Assembly (NCBI GenBank): GCA_001028025.1
Contig: LDAQ01000123.1
Span: 1-30,891, forward strand
Direction of reading: 5' to 3'
Length of the DNA stretch: 30,891 bases
DNA from: Faecalicatena fissicatena
Lineage (GTDB): Bacteria > Bacillota > Clostridia > Lachnospirales > Lachnospiraceae
Program-made: the position numbers and the translations under genes
In this document: positions 23,049 through 30,891 of the stretch, in pieces
Layout of the letters: each line of letters opens with the position of its first letter
Numbering within the stretch: position 1 is the first letter of the stretch
Notes under the pieces: model-generated
Told to the model about the DNA's origin: nothing
The model's input: the letters and a program-made list of their open reading frames with translations, nothing else
Database searches by the model: none

Positions 23049-23642
23049 ATGTGCGGACGTTACTATATTGACGATGAAACAGCCCGGGAGATCGAAAAAC
23101 TTGTGCGCCATCTGGACAGGAAAATGGCCATTTCTGGAAAGAGAGACATTTATCCGTCCAATGCAGCCCCCGTCATTACCGGGCATCACAATGAATTTGC
23201 GGAGGAACTGTTTACCTGGGGATTCCCGGGCTTTGGCAGTAAAAACCTGATTATCAATGCCAGGGCCGAGACTGCGATGGAAAAAAGGACATTTAAGGAA
23301 AGTGTCCGCACCAGAAGATGCGCCGTACCCGCGGCGGGATTTTATGAATGGAATCCTGAAAAAGAAAAATATGCGTTTCAGAACCCGGATGGCAGCATCT
23401 GTTATCTGGCCGGGTTCTATAAAGAATACGAAGAAGGCACCCGCTTCGTAATCCTGACGACAGAGGCCAACGATTCTATGAAAAGCGTACACAATCGGAT
23501 GCCGCTGCTCCTTGGCAGGCAGGAACTGGACGCCTGGCTGTTTGATGATGATCAGACGGAGCTGATTCTCCGGAAAATTCCCGGACCGCTGAATAAAGAC
23601 ACAGAATACGAACAGCAGAGTCTGCCGTTTAGCAGCATGTAA
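23049..23642 (+). CDS. SRAP/HMCES-type SOS response-associated protein (YedK family)
   Basis: A 197-residue SRAP protein that covalently shields abasic sites in single-stranded DNA through its N-terminal cysteine. After removal of Met1, C2 in MCGRYY becomes the reactive residue. Other family residues are visible: N70 and E74 in NARAET, E100 in GFYEW and H148 in SVHNRMP. The start is preceded by AAAGGAG. The gene lies 21 bp after treR and 111 bp before rarA, so it sits beside another DNA-damage-tolerance gene. The gap to rarA contains a weak 8-bp inverted repeat (23669-23676 with 23718-23725) with a 41-base loop, of uncertain meaning. Confidence 0.93.
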   Translation: MCGRYYIDDETAREIEKLVRHLDRKMAISGKRDIYPSNAAPVITGHHNEFAEELFTWGFPGFGSKNLIINARAETAMEKRTFKESVRTRRCAVPAAGFYEWNPEKEKYAFQNPDGSICYLAGFYKEYEEGTRFVILTTEANDSMKSVHNRMPLLLGRQELDAWLFDDDQTELILRKIPGPLNKDTEYEQQSLPFSSM

Positions 23643-23753
23643 ACTACTTTGCCAGATTCTTTACTTTACAGGATGCAACGGGTATATACAGACCAGCACC
23701 GATTAACACCCCGGTAAGCATCCTGCAAGGCACCTGAACAGGAGATGAAAAAT

Positions 23754-25064
23754 ATGGAACAAATGAATTTATTCGACGACCGCAGGCAGACCGCCCCTCT
23801 CGCCAGCCGCCTCCGCCCGGGCACGCTCAAAGATTTCGTGGGTCAGGAACATTTACTTGGAAAAGGAAAGGTTCTCAGGCAGCTGATCGAACGGGACCAG
23901 ATCTCTTCTATGATATTCTGGGGCCCCCCGGGTGTGGGCAAGACCACTCTCGCCAGCATTATCGCCGGACAGACAAAGGCGGATTTTATTAATTTCAGTG
24001 CTGTCACCAGTGGAATTAAAGAGATCAAAGAGGTCATGAATCAGGCCGAACAGAGCCGGCGCATGGGCATTCGCACCGTTCTTTTTGTAGACGAGATCCA
24101 CCGGTTCAATAAAGCGCAGCAGGATGCATTTCTGCCCTTTGTTGAAAAAGGAAGTATCATTCTCATTGGAGCAACCACAGAGAATCCATCCTTTGAAGTC
24201 AACGCCGCTCTGCTCTCCCGCTGCCGTGTATTTGTACTGAAGGCACTGGAAGAAAAAGATCTGGTGAAACTTCTGAGCCATGCCCTGGCAAATCCGTCCG
24301 GTTTCGGCGGCCAGAATGTACATATCACGCCAACCCAGATTGAGGCCATCGCTGCGTTTGCAAACGGAGACGCAAGGACTGCCCTGAACACACTGGAGAT
24401 GGCGGTTCTCAACGGAGAAATCAGTGCAGCCGGGATCACTGTCACGAATGAAGGTCTGGAACAGTGTATCAGCAAAAAGTCGCTCCTCTACGACAAAAAT
24501 GGGGAAGAACATTACAATCTGATCTCCGCCCTGCATAAATCCATGAGAAACAGCGACCCGGACGCGGCAATCTACTGGATGATGCGGATGCTGGAAGGCG
24601 GGGAGAATCCCCTCTATATTGCCCGCCGTCTGGTCCGGTTTGCCAGTGAGGATATCGGAATGGCGGACAGCCATGCCCTTCAGGTGACCGTGGCCGCTTA
24701 TCAGGCCTGCCATTTTCTGGGTATGCCGGAATGCGATGTTCATCTGACCCATGCGGTCACTTATCTTTCCCTGGCGCCTAAGTCGAACGCACTCTATACC
24801 GCATGCGAGGCCTGCAAAAAAGACGTCCGCAATATGCGGGCCGAACCTGTTCCCCTGCAGATCCGCAACGCGCCCACCCGCCTGATGAAAGAGCTGGAGT
24901 ACGGTAAGGGATATGAATATGCCCACGATACAGAAGAAAAACTGACCCACATGCAGTGCATGCCGGAATCGCTGAAAGACCGGCACTACTATCATCCGAC
25001 CGAACAGGGGGAGGAGCTGGATGTTAAGAAGAGATTTGAAGCGATTCGGAAATGGAAAGGTTAG
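23754..25064 (+). CDS. rarA: Replication-associated recombination protein A (AAA+ ATPase, RarA/MgsA)
   Basis: A 436-residue clamp-loader-like AAA+ ATPase that acts at stalled replication forks. Walker A is GPPGVGKT at residues 57-64 and Walker B is VLFVDEIHRF near 113-122. Sensor 1 lies in IGATTENPSFEVN, and the arginine finger region follows in LLSRCRVF. The C-terminal half carries the MgsA tetramerisation domain (HKSMRNSDPDAAIYWMMRMLEGGE, then APKSNALYTA). Residues 3-7, QMNLF, match the QxxLF sliding-clamp-binding pattern. The start is ATG 23754, with AGGAG about nine bases upstream. The ATG at 23745 overlaps that site and is rejected. Confidence 0.94.
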   Translation: MEQMNLFDDRRQTAPLASRLRPGTLKDFVGQEHLLGKGKVLRQLIERDQISSMIFWGPPGVGKTTLASIIAGQTKADFINFSAVTSGIKEIKEVMNQAEQSRRMGIRTVLFVDEIHRFNKAQQDAFLPFVEKGSIILIGATTENPSFEVNAALLSRCRVFVLKALEEKDLVKLLSHALANPSGFGGQNVHITPTQIEAIAAFANGDARTALNTLEMAVLNGEISAAGITVTNEGLEQCISKKSLLYDKNGEEHYNLISALHKSMRNSDPDAAIYWMMRMLEGGENPLYIARRLVRFASEDIGMADSHALQVTVAAYQACHFLGMPECDVHLTHAVTYLSLAPKSNALYTACEACKKDVRNMRAEPVPLQIRNAPTRLMKELEYGKGYEYAHDTEEKLTHMQCMPESLKDRHYYHPTEQGEELDVKKRFEAIRKWKG

Positions 25065-25074
25065 GATTTTTAAT

Positions 25075-25767
25075 ATGAAAATAACGATTATACACGGGCA
25101 AAGCCATAAAGGCTCGACTTACCATATTGCAAAAATACTTTCAGAAAAATTGGGTGGCGATGTCACAGAATTCTTTTTGCCCAGAGATTTTAGCTCCTTT
25201 TGCGTAGGATGCACGAATTGCTTTGGCAAATCTGAAACACTATGTCCCCATTATGAAAAACTAAAACCAATTACAGAAGCCATTGACAATGCAGACGTCA
25301 TCATTTTGGCAAGTCCGGTATATGTATATCATGCAACAGGTGCAATGAAAGTTTTTTTGGACCATTATGGTTATAGATGGATGGTACATCGCCCTGAAGA
25401 AAAAATGTTCCGTAAGCAGGCCGTCTGCATTTCAACTGCAGCGGGCGGAGGGATGAAGAGTACTAATAAGGATATGGCAGATAGTACATATTTCTGGGGA
25501 ATCGCAAAAACCTATAAATATGGAGTAGGTGTCAGGGAAGTATCCTGGAATAGAGTAGATGATAAGATAAAAAAACATATCCAGAAAAAGACGTCCTCTT
25601 TAGCCCGAAGAATCAGGAAAAACTTTGGTACTGTAAAGCCATCTATAAAAACCAGAGCATTTTTTAGTATTATGCGAATCGTACAAAGAAATGGATGGAA
25701 TGAAGCAGATGCCAATTATTGGCATGAAAAAGGATGGACGGGTAAAAAACGTCCGTGGAAAAAGTAA
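25075..25767 (+). CDS. Flavodoxin-fold FMN oxidoreductase with compact cysteine motif (iron-sulfur flavoprotein-like)
   Basis: A 230-residue NADPH-dependent FMN reductase/flavodoxin-like protein. The FMN phosphate loop is HGQSHKGSTY at residues 7-16, and SPVYVYHATGAMKVFLDH (about 83-100) is the second flavin contact. C43, C46, C49 and C57 (C-x2-C-x2-C-x7-C) resemble the compact cluster-binding motif of iron-sulfur flavoproteins, although many related flavin reductases keep some of these cysteines without a cluster. The C-terminal 40 residues are basic. The start is placed at ATG 25075 behind a weak AGGA site; the frame upstream overlaps the end of rarA. The gene is visibly more AT-rich than rarA or the downstream genes, a sign of separate origin. 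The electron partner is unknown. Confidence 0.85.
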   Translation: MKITIIHGQSHKGSTYHIAKILSEKLGGDVTEFFLPRDFSSFCVGCTNCFGKSETLCPHYEKLKPITEAIDNADVIILASPVYVYHATGAMKVFLDHYGYRWMVHRPEEKMFRKQAVCISTAAGGGMKSTNKDMADSTYFWGIAKTYKYGVGVREVSWNRVDDKIKKHIQKKTSSLARRIRKNFGTVKPSIKTRAFFSIMRIVQRNGWNEADANYWHEKGWTGKKRPWKK

Positions 25768-25806
25768 ACCATTGAAATCGCACCACTTAACTTGACAAAC
25801 TCCATC

Positions 25807-25839
25807 AAGCAGGGGCCTCTGTATCAGATTCCCCTGCTT
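25807..25839. terminator. Terminator between convergent flavoprotein and histidine kinase genes
   Basis: AAGCAGGGG (25807-25815) and CCCCTGCTT (25831-25839) form a 9-bp stem with an inner TCTG/CAGA pairing. It lies between two convergent stops, 40 bp after one and 6 bp before the other. T-runs are weak on either side, but the position favours a bidirectional terminator. Confidence 0.7.
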
Positions 25840-25845
25840 CATAAA

Positions 25846-27246
25846 TCAAAGTGTAATCTTAAACTGATTCTTCTCCGCTTCATAGGCATACTCAATCGTT
25901 CCGCCCAGCTTGCCCACGATCTTCCGGGCTATGGCAAGCCCCAGTCCGGTGCCGCCTTTTGAGGTTCTGGCTTTATCCCCGCGCACAAACGGGTCAAACA
26001 TGATCTGACGGATCTCTTCTGCAACCGCTTCCCCGTCATCCTGTACAATGATCTCTGCTTTTCCCTCAACTTCTCTTACCGTAATCCAGGCTCCCCGTCC
26101 AGTCTGGTTATATTTTCCAATATTGCCGAGAAGATTTTCAATAACCCTTGGGAACTCTTTTAAGTCAACATCCGCCCGGATCGGGGTCTCGGGGATATCA
26201 ATATGCATCTCGATTCCCTTGTCTTCCAGCTCCTCATAATATCCGGTACAGGCAGAACGCACCAGCTCGCAGAGATCCGTCTGTTTCAGCTCCAGTTCAT
26301 ACTCCGGATTATCCAGCTTCAGCAGCAGAAACATCTCATTGACCAGCACATCCACTCTGACAGCTTTCTTGTCTATGATCCGGTAGCATTCCTTCAGATT
26401 TTCACTCTTTACCAGACCCTCTTCCAGGGCATTTGCATAGCTTTTGATCGTGGCGACCGGGGTCTTGATATCATGGGAAAGCTCCAACAGCATTCTGTTT
26501 TTCTTTTCTTCACTGATCCTTTTCTCCCGCTTCTCTGCTTCCAGCCGTTCCGTCATAATGTTAAAACTGTCACGTATTTCCTCGAACTCACGCTGTGCCC
26601 GGAAATCCAGCCGCACCTGATCCACACCGTTTTTAATCACCTGCTCCATCCCGCCGGTGATCTCTCCCAGCGGCCTGCGTATCTTTCTGGAAAGGTAACG
26701 GCTCATCAGGAAACAGTTCCCCACAAAAAACACCACAAACAGCAAAAAGAATCCGAGTGTCAGTCTTCTTCCCTGCTCACTGTTTCCTGCATTATAGCTG
26801 TAAGTCAGTCCCAGAGTGGTCCGGCCTATTTTTACAAGATAATAACAGGTTTCATCTTCGTTTTGTACCGTCTTTATAAACCCCCTGTACTCCTTTGCCG
26901 AGGTATCCGTTTCCAGAAATTTGTCCGTCACCAGATATTCGTAGATCTCTTCCTGTGTGTAAGACATCGGTTCATCCCGTTTATTTCCGTATACTTCCAA
27001 AACACGATAGTTTTTATCCAGCTTTTCAATCCAGCCGCCATTTTTCTCAAGCGCACTTAAATCTTGAATCTTTCCGCTGTCATCCACCATATCGTAGGGG
27101 GCAAGTGACTCAATACTGCCGCCCCCGATTCCGATCAGTATTCCAAACATGCATACGTACAGTCCGATTACCAGAAAAATAGCAAAGAGAACATAGCTGC
27201 CGACCATCTGCCGGAACACACTGCCTGATTTGTTTCTTTTTCTCAT
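25846..27246 (-). CDS. Sensor histidine kinase (HAMP-HisKA-HATPase)
   Basis: A 466-residue membrane sensor kinase. The first transmembrane span covers residues about 14-40. An extracytoplasmic domain of about 125 residues follows, and a second span falls near 170-192. HAMP occupies about 193-245 (RKIRRPLGEITGGMEQV). The HisKA dimerisation domain carries the phosphorylated H258 in LELSHDIKTP. The ATPase domain shows NLLGNIGKYNQ (N box) and GGTGLGLAIARKI (G2 box). The ATG overlaps the stop of the response regulator gene by one base (TAATG), so the pair is translationally coupled. The upstream ABC transporter genes in the same orientation suggest it senses a substrate of that transporter. Confidence 0.93.
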   Translation of the reverse strand: MRKRNKSGSVFRQMVGSYVLFAIFLVIGLYVCMFGILIGIGGGSIESLAPYDMVDDSGKIQDLSALEKNGGWIEKLDKNYRVLEVYGNKRDEPMSYTQEEIYEYLVTDKFLETDTSAKEYRGFIKTVQNEDETCYYLVKIGRTTLGLTYSYNAGNSEQGRRLTLGFFLLFVVFFVGNCFLMSRYLSRKIRRPLGEITGGMEQVIKNGVDQVRLDFRAQREFEEIRDSFNIMTERLEAEKREKRISEEKKNRMLLELSHDIKTPVATIKSYANALEEGLVKSENLKECYRIIDKKAVRVDVLVNEMFLLLKLDNPEYELELKQTDLCELVRSACTGYYEELEDKGIEMHIDIPETPIRADVDLKEFPRVIENLLGNIGKYNQTGRGAWITVREVEGKAEIIVQDDGEAVAEEIRQIMFDPFVRGDKARTSKGGTGLGLAIARKIVGKLGGTIEYAYEAEKNQFKITL

Positions 27247-28007
27247 TACGCTTCCCTCTCGATCTTATACCCCAGACCTTTAACTGTCTTAATCTGAGGC
27301 GGCTGTCCGCCCGACTGTTCCAGCTTGCCCCGCAGATTGCTGATATGTACCATGACAGTATTATCATCCCCCTCATAAGAATCCTCCCACACGTTTTCGA
27401 AGATCTGCTGTTTTGTAAATATTCGGCCAGGCTGTCCCATAAACAGCCTGAGAATCTTAAACTCCGTAGATGTCAGCTCTACCGCCCTGCCATCCAGTTC
27501 CACGTTTCCCTCCTCCACACAAAGCTGCAGACCCCGGAGGCGAAGCACCTCCCTGTTCTGCCCTGTTTCCTCACGGTAATCATAATTTCTCCTGAGCTGC
27601 GCCTTGATCCGCGCTACCACCTCCAGCGGATTATATGGTTTTGTAATATAATCATCCGCCCCCAGCTCCAGCCCCAGTATCTTATCATAGTCCTCGCTCT
27701 TCGCCGTCAGCATAATCGCCGGAATCCGGCTTGTCTCCCGAATCTTCCGCAGAACCGCATACCCATCCAGCCCCGGCATCATAATATCCAGAAGAACAAG
27801 ATGCACTTTCTCGCTCCGAAAGATCTCCATTGCCTCGATCCCATCCTTCGCTTTCCTGATTCCAATATTTTCCCTTTCCAGATATAATTCCAGCACATCC
27901 AGAAGCTCCGCTTCGTCATCTGCCGCAAGAATAGTATATCCAGAATCCTCCCTCTCAGATTTCATCAAAGACTGTCCTGCCGCAGAATCCCCGTTAAATA
28001 TATGCAT
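27246..28007 (-). CDS. OmpR/PhoB-family response regulator
   Basis: A 253-residue response regulator with receiver and winged-helix output domains. Phospho-acceptor D74 lies in LVLLDIMMPGLDG, with acidic D30/D31 (AADDE), T101 (MLTAK) and K123 (YITKPY). The DNA-binding domain covers about residues 155-250 (ELTSTEFKILRLFMGQPGRIFTKQQIFENVW, then DNTVMVHISNLRGKL, then VKGLGYKIE). The start is placed at ATG 28007, with GGGAGG eight bases upstream. The first ATG of the frame, at 28064, overlaps an extended -10 element (28055-28063), so it lies upstream of the likely transcript. ATG at 27965, residue 15 here, is a further alternative. It is coupled to the histidine kinase and probably controls the adjacent ABC transporter operon. 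Confidence 0.93.
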   Translation of the reverse strand: MHIFNGDSAAGQSLMKSEREDSGYTILAADDEAELLDVLELYLERENIGIRKAKDGIEAMEIFRSEKVHLVLLDIMMPGLDGYAVLRKIRETSRIPAIMLTAKSEDYDKILGLELGADDYITKPYNPLEVVARIKAQLRRNYDYREETGQNREVLRLRGLQLCVEEGNVELDGRAVELTSTEFKILRLFMGQPGRIFTKQQIFENVWEDSYEGDDNTVMVHISNLRGKLEQSGGQPPQIKTVKGLGYKIEREA

Positions 28008-28054
28008 CTCCATTTCCTCCCTGTCCACCGTAAACCTGATCTTCCCATGCGCAT

Positions 28055-28063
28055 AGTATAGCA
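28055..28063 (-). promoter_or_regulatory. Extended -10 promoter of the two-component operon
   Basis: On the minus strand TGCTATACT (28063-28055) matches an extended -10. No convincing -35 is present. It lies 109-bp gap-internal between the ABC ATPase stop and the response regulator start, so the regulator pair may have a promoter separate from the transporter genes. Confidence 0.55.
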
Positions 28064-28116
28064 TACCCCTGCAGTTTTTGCGATATGCCGCTTTGCCTCC
28101 CAGACCTACAACTTAT

Positions 28117-28992
28117 TTACTCCTTCTCCCTCATCAGATACATATAGGCATCTTCCAGCGTCCCCTCCACCGGCACACATTCCAGTGAAGGCCTGACAGG
28201 ACTGATAATCTTTACCTTAGTCCCCGCCTCCGTCACCTGCCTGGACGATATGCAGAAACACTCCTCCAACCGTTTGATCTGGCCTTCCTCCCTGGCATCA
28301 ATCTCCCATACATGCCCCCGTGTCTGGGCCAGCAATTCCATCAGCGTACCCGCATACAAAAAGGAGCCTTTTTTCATAACGGCCAGCTGGTAACAGGTTG
28401 CCGCCAGGTCTTCCACCACATGTGTAGAAAACAGGACGGTCCTCTCCTTGCCCAGATCAATCAGCAGATTCCGGATCCGGATTCTCTCTTCCGGGTCAAG
28501 CCCTGATGTGGGCTCATCAATAATCAAAAATTCCGGATCATTTAAAACCGCCTGTATCAGTCCGACTCTCCTTTTCATCCCACCGGAAAGCTGTTTGATT
28601 TTTTTCTTCTGCTGTTCTGCCAGGTTGGTCTTCTCCAGATAATATTCGATCCGTTTCCCGCATTTCTTCTTCGGAATTCCTGCAAGCTCTCCCATATACT
28701 GCAGGCATTCGCATACAGTAAGGTTGGGATACAGATTCAGCTCCTGAGGAAGGTAGCCTATTTTCTTCTGTATTTTTTCATAGTTTGCCTCATTATAAAG
28801 GATACCGTTCAGGGAAACCATGCCTTTTGTAGGCTTCAGAATCGTAGTCAGAACACGCATAAGCGTTGTTTTTCCCGCTCCGTTTTCCCCCAGCAGCCCA
28901 TAAACTCCGGTGTCAATCTCCAGATCCACATGGTTTACTGCCTTCACACCGTTTTTAAAACTCACAGATAAGTTTTTTACTTTTATACTCAT
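28117..28992 (-). CDS. ABC transporter ATP-binding protein
   Basis: A 291-residue ATPase. Walker A is GENGAGKTT (K41), the Q-loop is in YLPQELNLYP (Q83), the signature is LSGGMKRRVG (135-144), Walker B is FLIIDEPTSGLD with E160, and the H-loop is STH (H191). The C-terminal 80 residues form a regulatory extension as seen in multidrug/antimicrobial-peptide ABC-2 transporters. It starts four bases after the small permease stop. Family context (two dissimilar permeases, an ATPase and a two-component system) resembles antimicrobial-peptide resistance or bacitracin-type modules, but the substrate is not shown by the sequence. Confidence 0.93.
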   Translation of the reverse strand: MSIKVKNLSVSFKNGVKAVNHVDLEIDTGVYGLLGENGAGKTTLMRVLTTILKPTKGMVSLNGILYNEANYEKIQKKIGYLPQELNLYPNLTVCECLQYMGELAGIPKKKCGKRIEYYLEKTNLAEQQKKKIKQLSGGMKRRVGLIQAVLNDPEFLIIDEPTSGLDPEERIRIRNLLIDLGKERTVLFSTHVVEDLAATCYQLAVMKKGSFLYAGTLMELLAQTRGHVWEIDAREEGQIKRLEECFCISSRQVTEAGTKVKIISPVRPSLECVPVEGTLEDAYMYLMREKE

Positions 28993-28996
28993 ATCG

Positions 28997-29647
28997 TCAA
29001 CCTCTTTTCTTTATAATTACCGGCATTATGACAAGCATAACCGCAGTCAGCACCAGTGCTGTTCCTTTGCCCCAGAGCCAGCTCCAGTCTCCCACGTCCG
29101 CAATGTCACGGAAAATGAATGAGAACACATTGAATTTTCCTAAAATCCGCTCCCCGCTTGTGGAATATGCCGCCATCCACAAGATAACTGAAATTCCGAT
29201 ACCGGCCCAGATATTTCCGAATATATTGGAAACTGTCATGGCAAATGCCCCCCAGAATATGATGGAGACAGCCACGGACCCCATGGACATCCCGTACAGC
29301 AGTATCTGCGGTATTTCATTCAGATTCATAGGTCTCTGCCAATAGAAACAGGCATAGCCTGCAAAAGTTAACACACACAGATAAATCCACTGAATCACAA
29401 GCCTCTTTAAAATCGTTTTCCGCCTTGTTCCTACCGGATACAAACGAAAAACTTCCCATCGTTTTTGAGAGTATTCCATTCTGTATGCATCCGCACAAAA
29501 TACAATTGCCAGCACCGGCATATACGCATCCAGCGTAATTCCGATTTCCGTGACATTCGAAATCCCCCTCACAAGGCTTAAGATCACTGTAAAACAAATG
29601 GAATAGGTCACTTTAAATGCAGGCAGACAGATCTTAACCTCTTTCAT
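28997..29647 (-). CDS. ABC transporter permease, small subunit
   Basis: A 216-residue integral membrane protein with about six spans (residues near 10-28, 38-52, 82-100, 115-150, 155-172 and 190-212). The start is ATG 29647, which overlaps the stop of the larger permease in the sequence TGATG, an arrangement of translational coupling. The open frame runs further upstream, within that other gene, without a better start. It lacks the large extracytoplasmic loop of its partner. It is probably the second half of a heterodimeric ABC-2-type permease used with the ATPase just downstream. Confidence 0.85.
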   Translation of the reverse strand: MKEVKICLPAFKVTYSICFTVILSLVRGISNVTEIGITLDAYMPVLAIVFCADAYRMEYSQKRWEVFRLYPVGTRRKTILKRLVIQWIYLCVLTFAGYACFYWQRPMNLNEIPQILLYGMSMGSVAVSIIFWGAFAMTVSNIFGNIWAGIGISVILWMAAYSTSGERILGKFNVFSFIFRDIADVGDWSWLWGKGTALVLTAVMLVIMPVIIKKRG

Positions 29648-30720
29648 CAATAAACCCTCCTCTTTTTCCATATTGCCGCCGCAAGAAGCAAAAGCAGTGC
29701 CGATGCAATCACAAGAAATATCTGATTCATCCACACCATAGGCGGGGGAGAAGTTTCCAGAAATGAACCCGGGAACCGCACCATAATCGCCAGCGCCCTG
29801 CCATAATATCCCCACTCTCCGTCACTCCCTATGCTTCCCATGTTAGAGTAAAGCATATAGAGAAACAGAAGGGGTACCCCGGGCAGCGGATTTTTAAAAA
29901 TGACTGCCACAACGGTATATACGCTGGTTATCATCATCAGGTTAGGAACAATATACATAACAGATGCCGCAGCTATATCCCAGAATCTGACCGGGAGTCC
30001 CGCATTATTTCCAACTGTCCAGCACAATACTCCAAATATCAGATTCATAACTCCAAGCACGGCCAGCATGGAAAGAAATCCCCCAGCCGCCTTGCCTGCC
30101 ACATATGCCCCCGCAGAGATCGGCTTAGTATGCAGCAGCTCATAAATATCCTTTCTCGTATCCCTGATGTACAGAAAAGCCAGCATAACAGCAGCAAAAA
30201 AGCCCATATACAATCCACCGAAATCAGCAAATTTTCTGGAAAAGTAAAAAGAAAACGGTTTTTCCTCCATCTTCTCCCGGATATAAGAATTCACTTCATC
30301 TTTCGTTCCCTTATAGACCGCAGCATCCTCGAACGAATACTTTGCATTATAATAACTATAATTTTTCTCCATATAAGTATCCACCTCGGAGATCGTCATA
30401 CCCGCTTTCTGGATTTCATCAATCACTTTCTGTGCATCTTCCTCTGAGAACTCCATGGCTTCTATCAGCTGCCGTTTTATCTCTGCATACCCAAGCTCCA
30501 TCTGTTTATCTTCCGAAGCCGGAATATACCCATCCCAGATATCTGCATCCGACGGTATCACCTTTTCCAGATTATCCAGTTCCTCCTGCGACTGAAAATA
30601 ATGCACCTGAAGTCCCGGAGACACATCCTGATAAACCCCCAGGATCACCACAACCATACCAATCCATAAAATCGGATTCCTCAGATAATTCTTAAATTCC
30701 CGTTTTAAAATAACCCACAT
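29647..30720 (-). CDS. ABC transporter permease, large subunit with extracytoplasmic domain
   Basis: A 357-residue ABC-2-type membrane protein, first gene of the transporter unit. One span (about residues 14-31) is followed by a 130-residue hydrophilic, acidic and tyrosine-rich region (about 35-165). About five more spans lie in 168-350. The acidic stretch (EELDNLEK, DAQKVIDEIQKAG) reads as a soluble domain outside the membrane. The start is ATG 30720 with the near-perfect AGGAGGTG (30737-30730) nine bases upstream. A GTG at 30732 lies within that site and is rejected. The chosen start keeps the KREFKNYLRNP N-terminus typical of ABC-2 permeases. Confidence 0.87.
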   Translation of the reverse strand: MWVILKREFKNYLRNPILWIGMVVVILGVYQDVSPGLQVHYFQSQEELDNLEKVIPSDADIWDGYIPASEDKQMELGYAEIKRQLIEAMEFSEEDAQKVIDEIQKAGMTISEVDTYMEKNYSYYNAKYSFEDAAVYKGTKDEVNSYIREKMEEKPFSFYFSRKFADFGGLYMGFFAAVMLAFLYIRDTRKDIYELLHTKPISAGAYVAGKAAGGFLSMLAVLGVMNLIFGVLCWTVGNNAGLPVRFWDIAAASVMYIVPNLMMITSVYTVVAVIFKNPLPGVPLLFLYMLYSNMGSIGSDGEWGYYGRALAIMVRFPGSFLETSPPPMVWMNQIFLVIASALLLLLAAAIWKKRRVY

Positions 30721-30737
30721 AAACGAAGGCACCTCCT

Positions 30738-30891
30738 TTATCTCTTTATAGGAAAAGAATACTCCCTAAATAACAACGAAAAGACAATCGGGAGGGAATT
30801 TTTTTGGAGGAGGGGGCCGCTGTGCGGAATTGGAATATGCCTGTCCCGGATGCGGAATCTGGGCATAAGTGCCGCTAATCAAAATCGGAGC
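30738..30891. other. Upstream region at the window edge with a motif shared with the long inverted repeat
   Basis: These 154 bp precede the large permease gene and contain no recognisable gene. AACGAAAAGACA at 30775-30786 is identical to 14607-14618 in the long inverted repeat, and CG...GGAGGG follows in both. On the minus strand TTGTCT and AGTATT around 30757-30786 could form a weak promoter for the ABC operon. The window ends before any further structure can be judged. Confidence 0.4.

Noticed and set aside
30806..30865. A short plus-strand frame with cysteines near the right edge
   Set aside because: Too short, without a start or ribosome binding site; cannot be distinguished from chance.

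Overview
The window looks like chromosome from a strictly anaerobic, low-to-mid GC Gram-positive of the Clostridia, most likely Lachnospiraceae. The indicators are strong AGGAGG ribosome binding sites, extended -10 promoters, Clostridia-type anaerobic sulfite reductase genes (asrABC), a DUF5058 membrane protein, a trehalose PTS and an OmpR/HisKA two-component pair next to an ABC transporter. The genus cannot be fixed from the sequence alone. No rRNA, tRNA, CRISPR array or intact insertion sequence was recognised.

Layout. (1) 51-2862, minus strand: a cysteine-type glutathione peroxidase, then a PfkB sugar kinase and class II aldolase pair. (2) 2863-3177: a divergent intergenic region with an unexplained tandem-hairpin block, leading to an AraC-type regulator (3178-4137). 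(3) 4294-7228, plus: a DUF5058 membrane protein, a second membrane protein and a membrane-anchored M20 metallopeptidase, probably one transport/peptidase operon. (4) 7470-12175, plus: a DUF2935 four-helix protein followed by a 1261-residue multicopper oxidase built of three two-domain repeats, a MnxG/ceruloplasmin-like six-cupredoxin architecture. (5) 12343-14322, minus: a beta-lactamase-fold serine hydrolase and its MerR regulator, with a textbook 19-bp-spacer MerR promoter. (6) 14525-14817: a nearly perfect long inverted repeat able to fold into a branched cruciform. (7) 14813-18694, minus: trehalose-6-phosphate hydrolase and trehalose PTS. The cognate GntR-type TreR lies 3.7 kb further on at 22296, and the asrCBA sulfite reductase genes sit in between. 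Matching palindromic operators occur at both the treP and treR promoters. (8) 22296-25767, plus: treR, an SRAP DNA-protein crosslink protein, rarA and a cysteine-motif flavoprotein. (9) 25846-30720, minus: two ABC permeases, an ATPase, a response regulator and a histidine kinase.

How it fits together. The trehalose genes form a coherent regulon: PTS import as trehalose-6-P, hydrolysis by TreC, and TreR control through three related operators. AsrABC reduces sulfite to sulfide. The DUF2935/multicopper oxidase pair is the most unusual unit. Its complete set of copper motifs is assembled from the C-terminal half of repeat 1 and the N-terminal half of repeat 2, so only one of three possible interdomain sites appears active. 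The 293-bp inverted repeat and the structured leaders ahead of araC and asrA are the main non-coding features without an obvious explanation.
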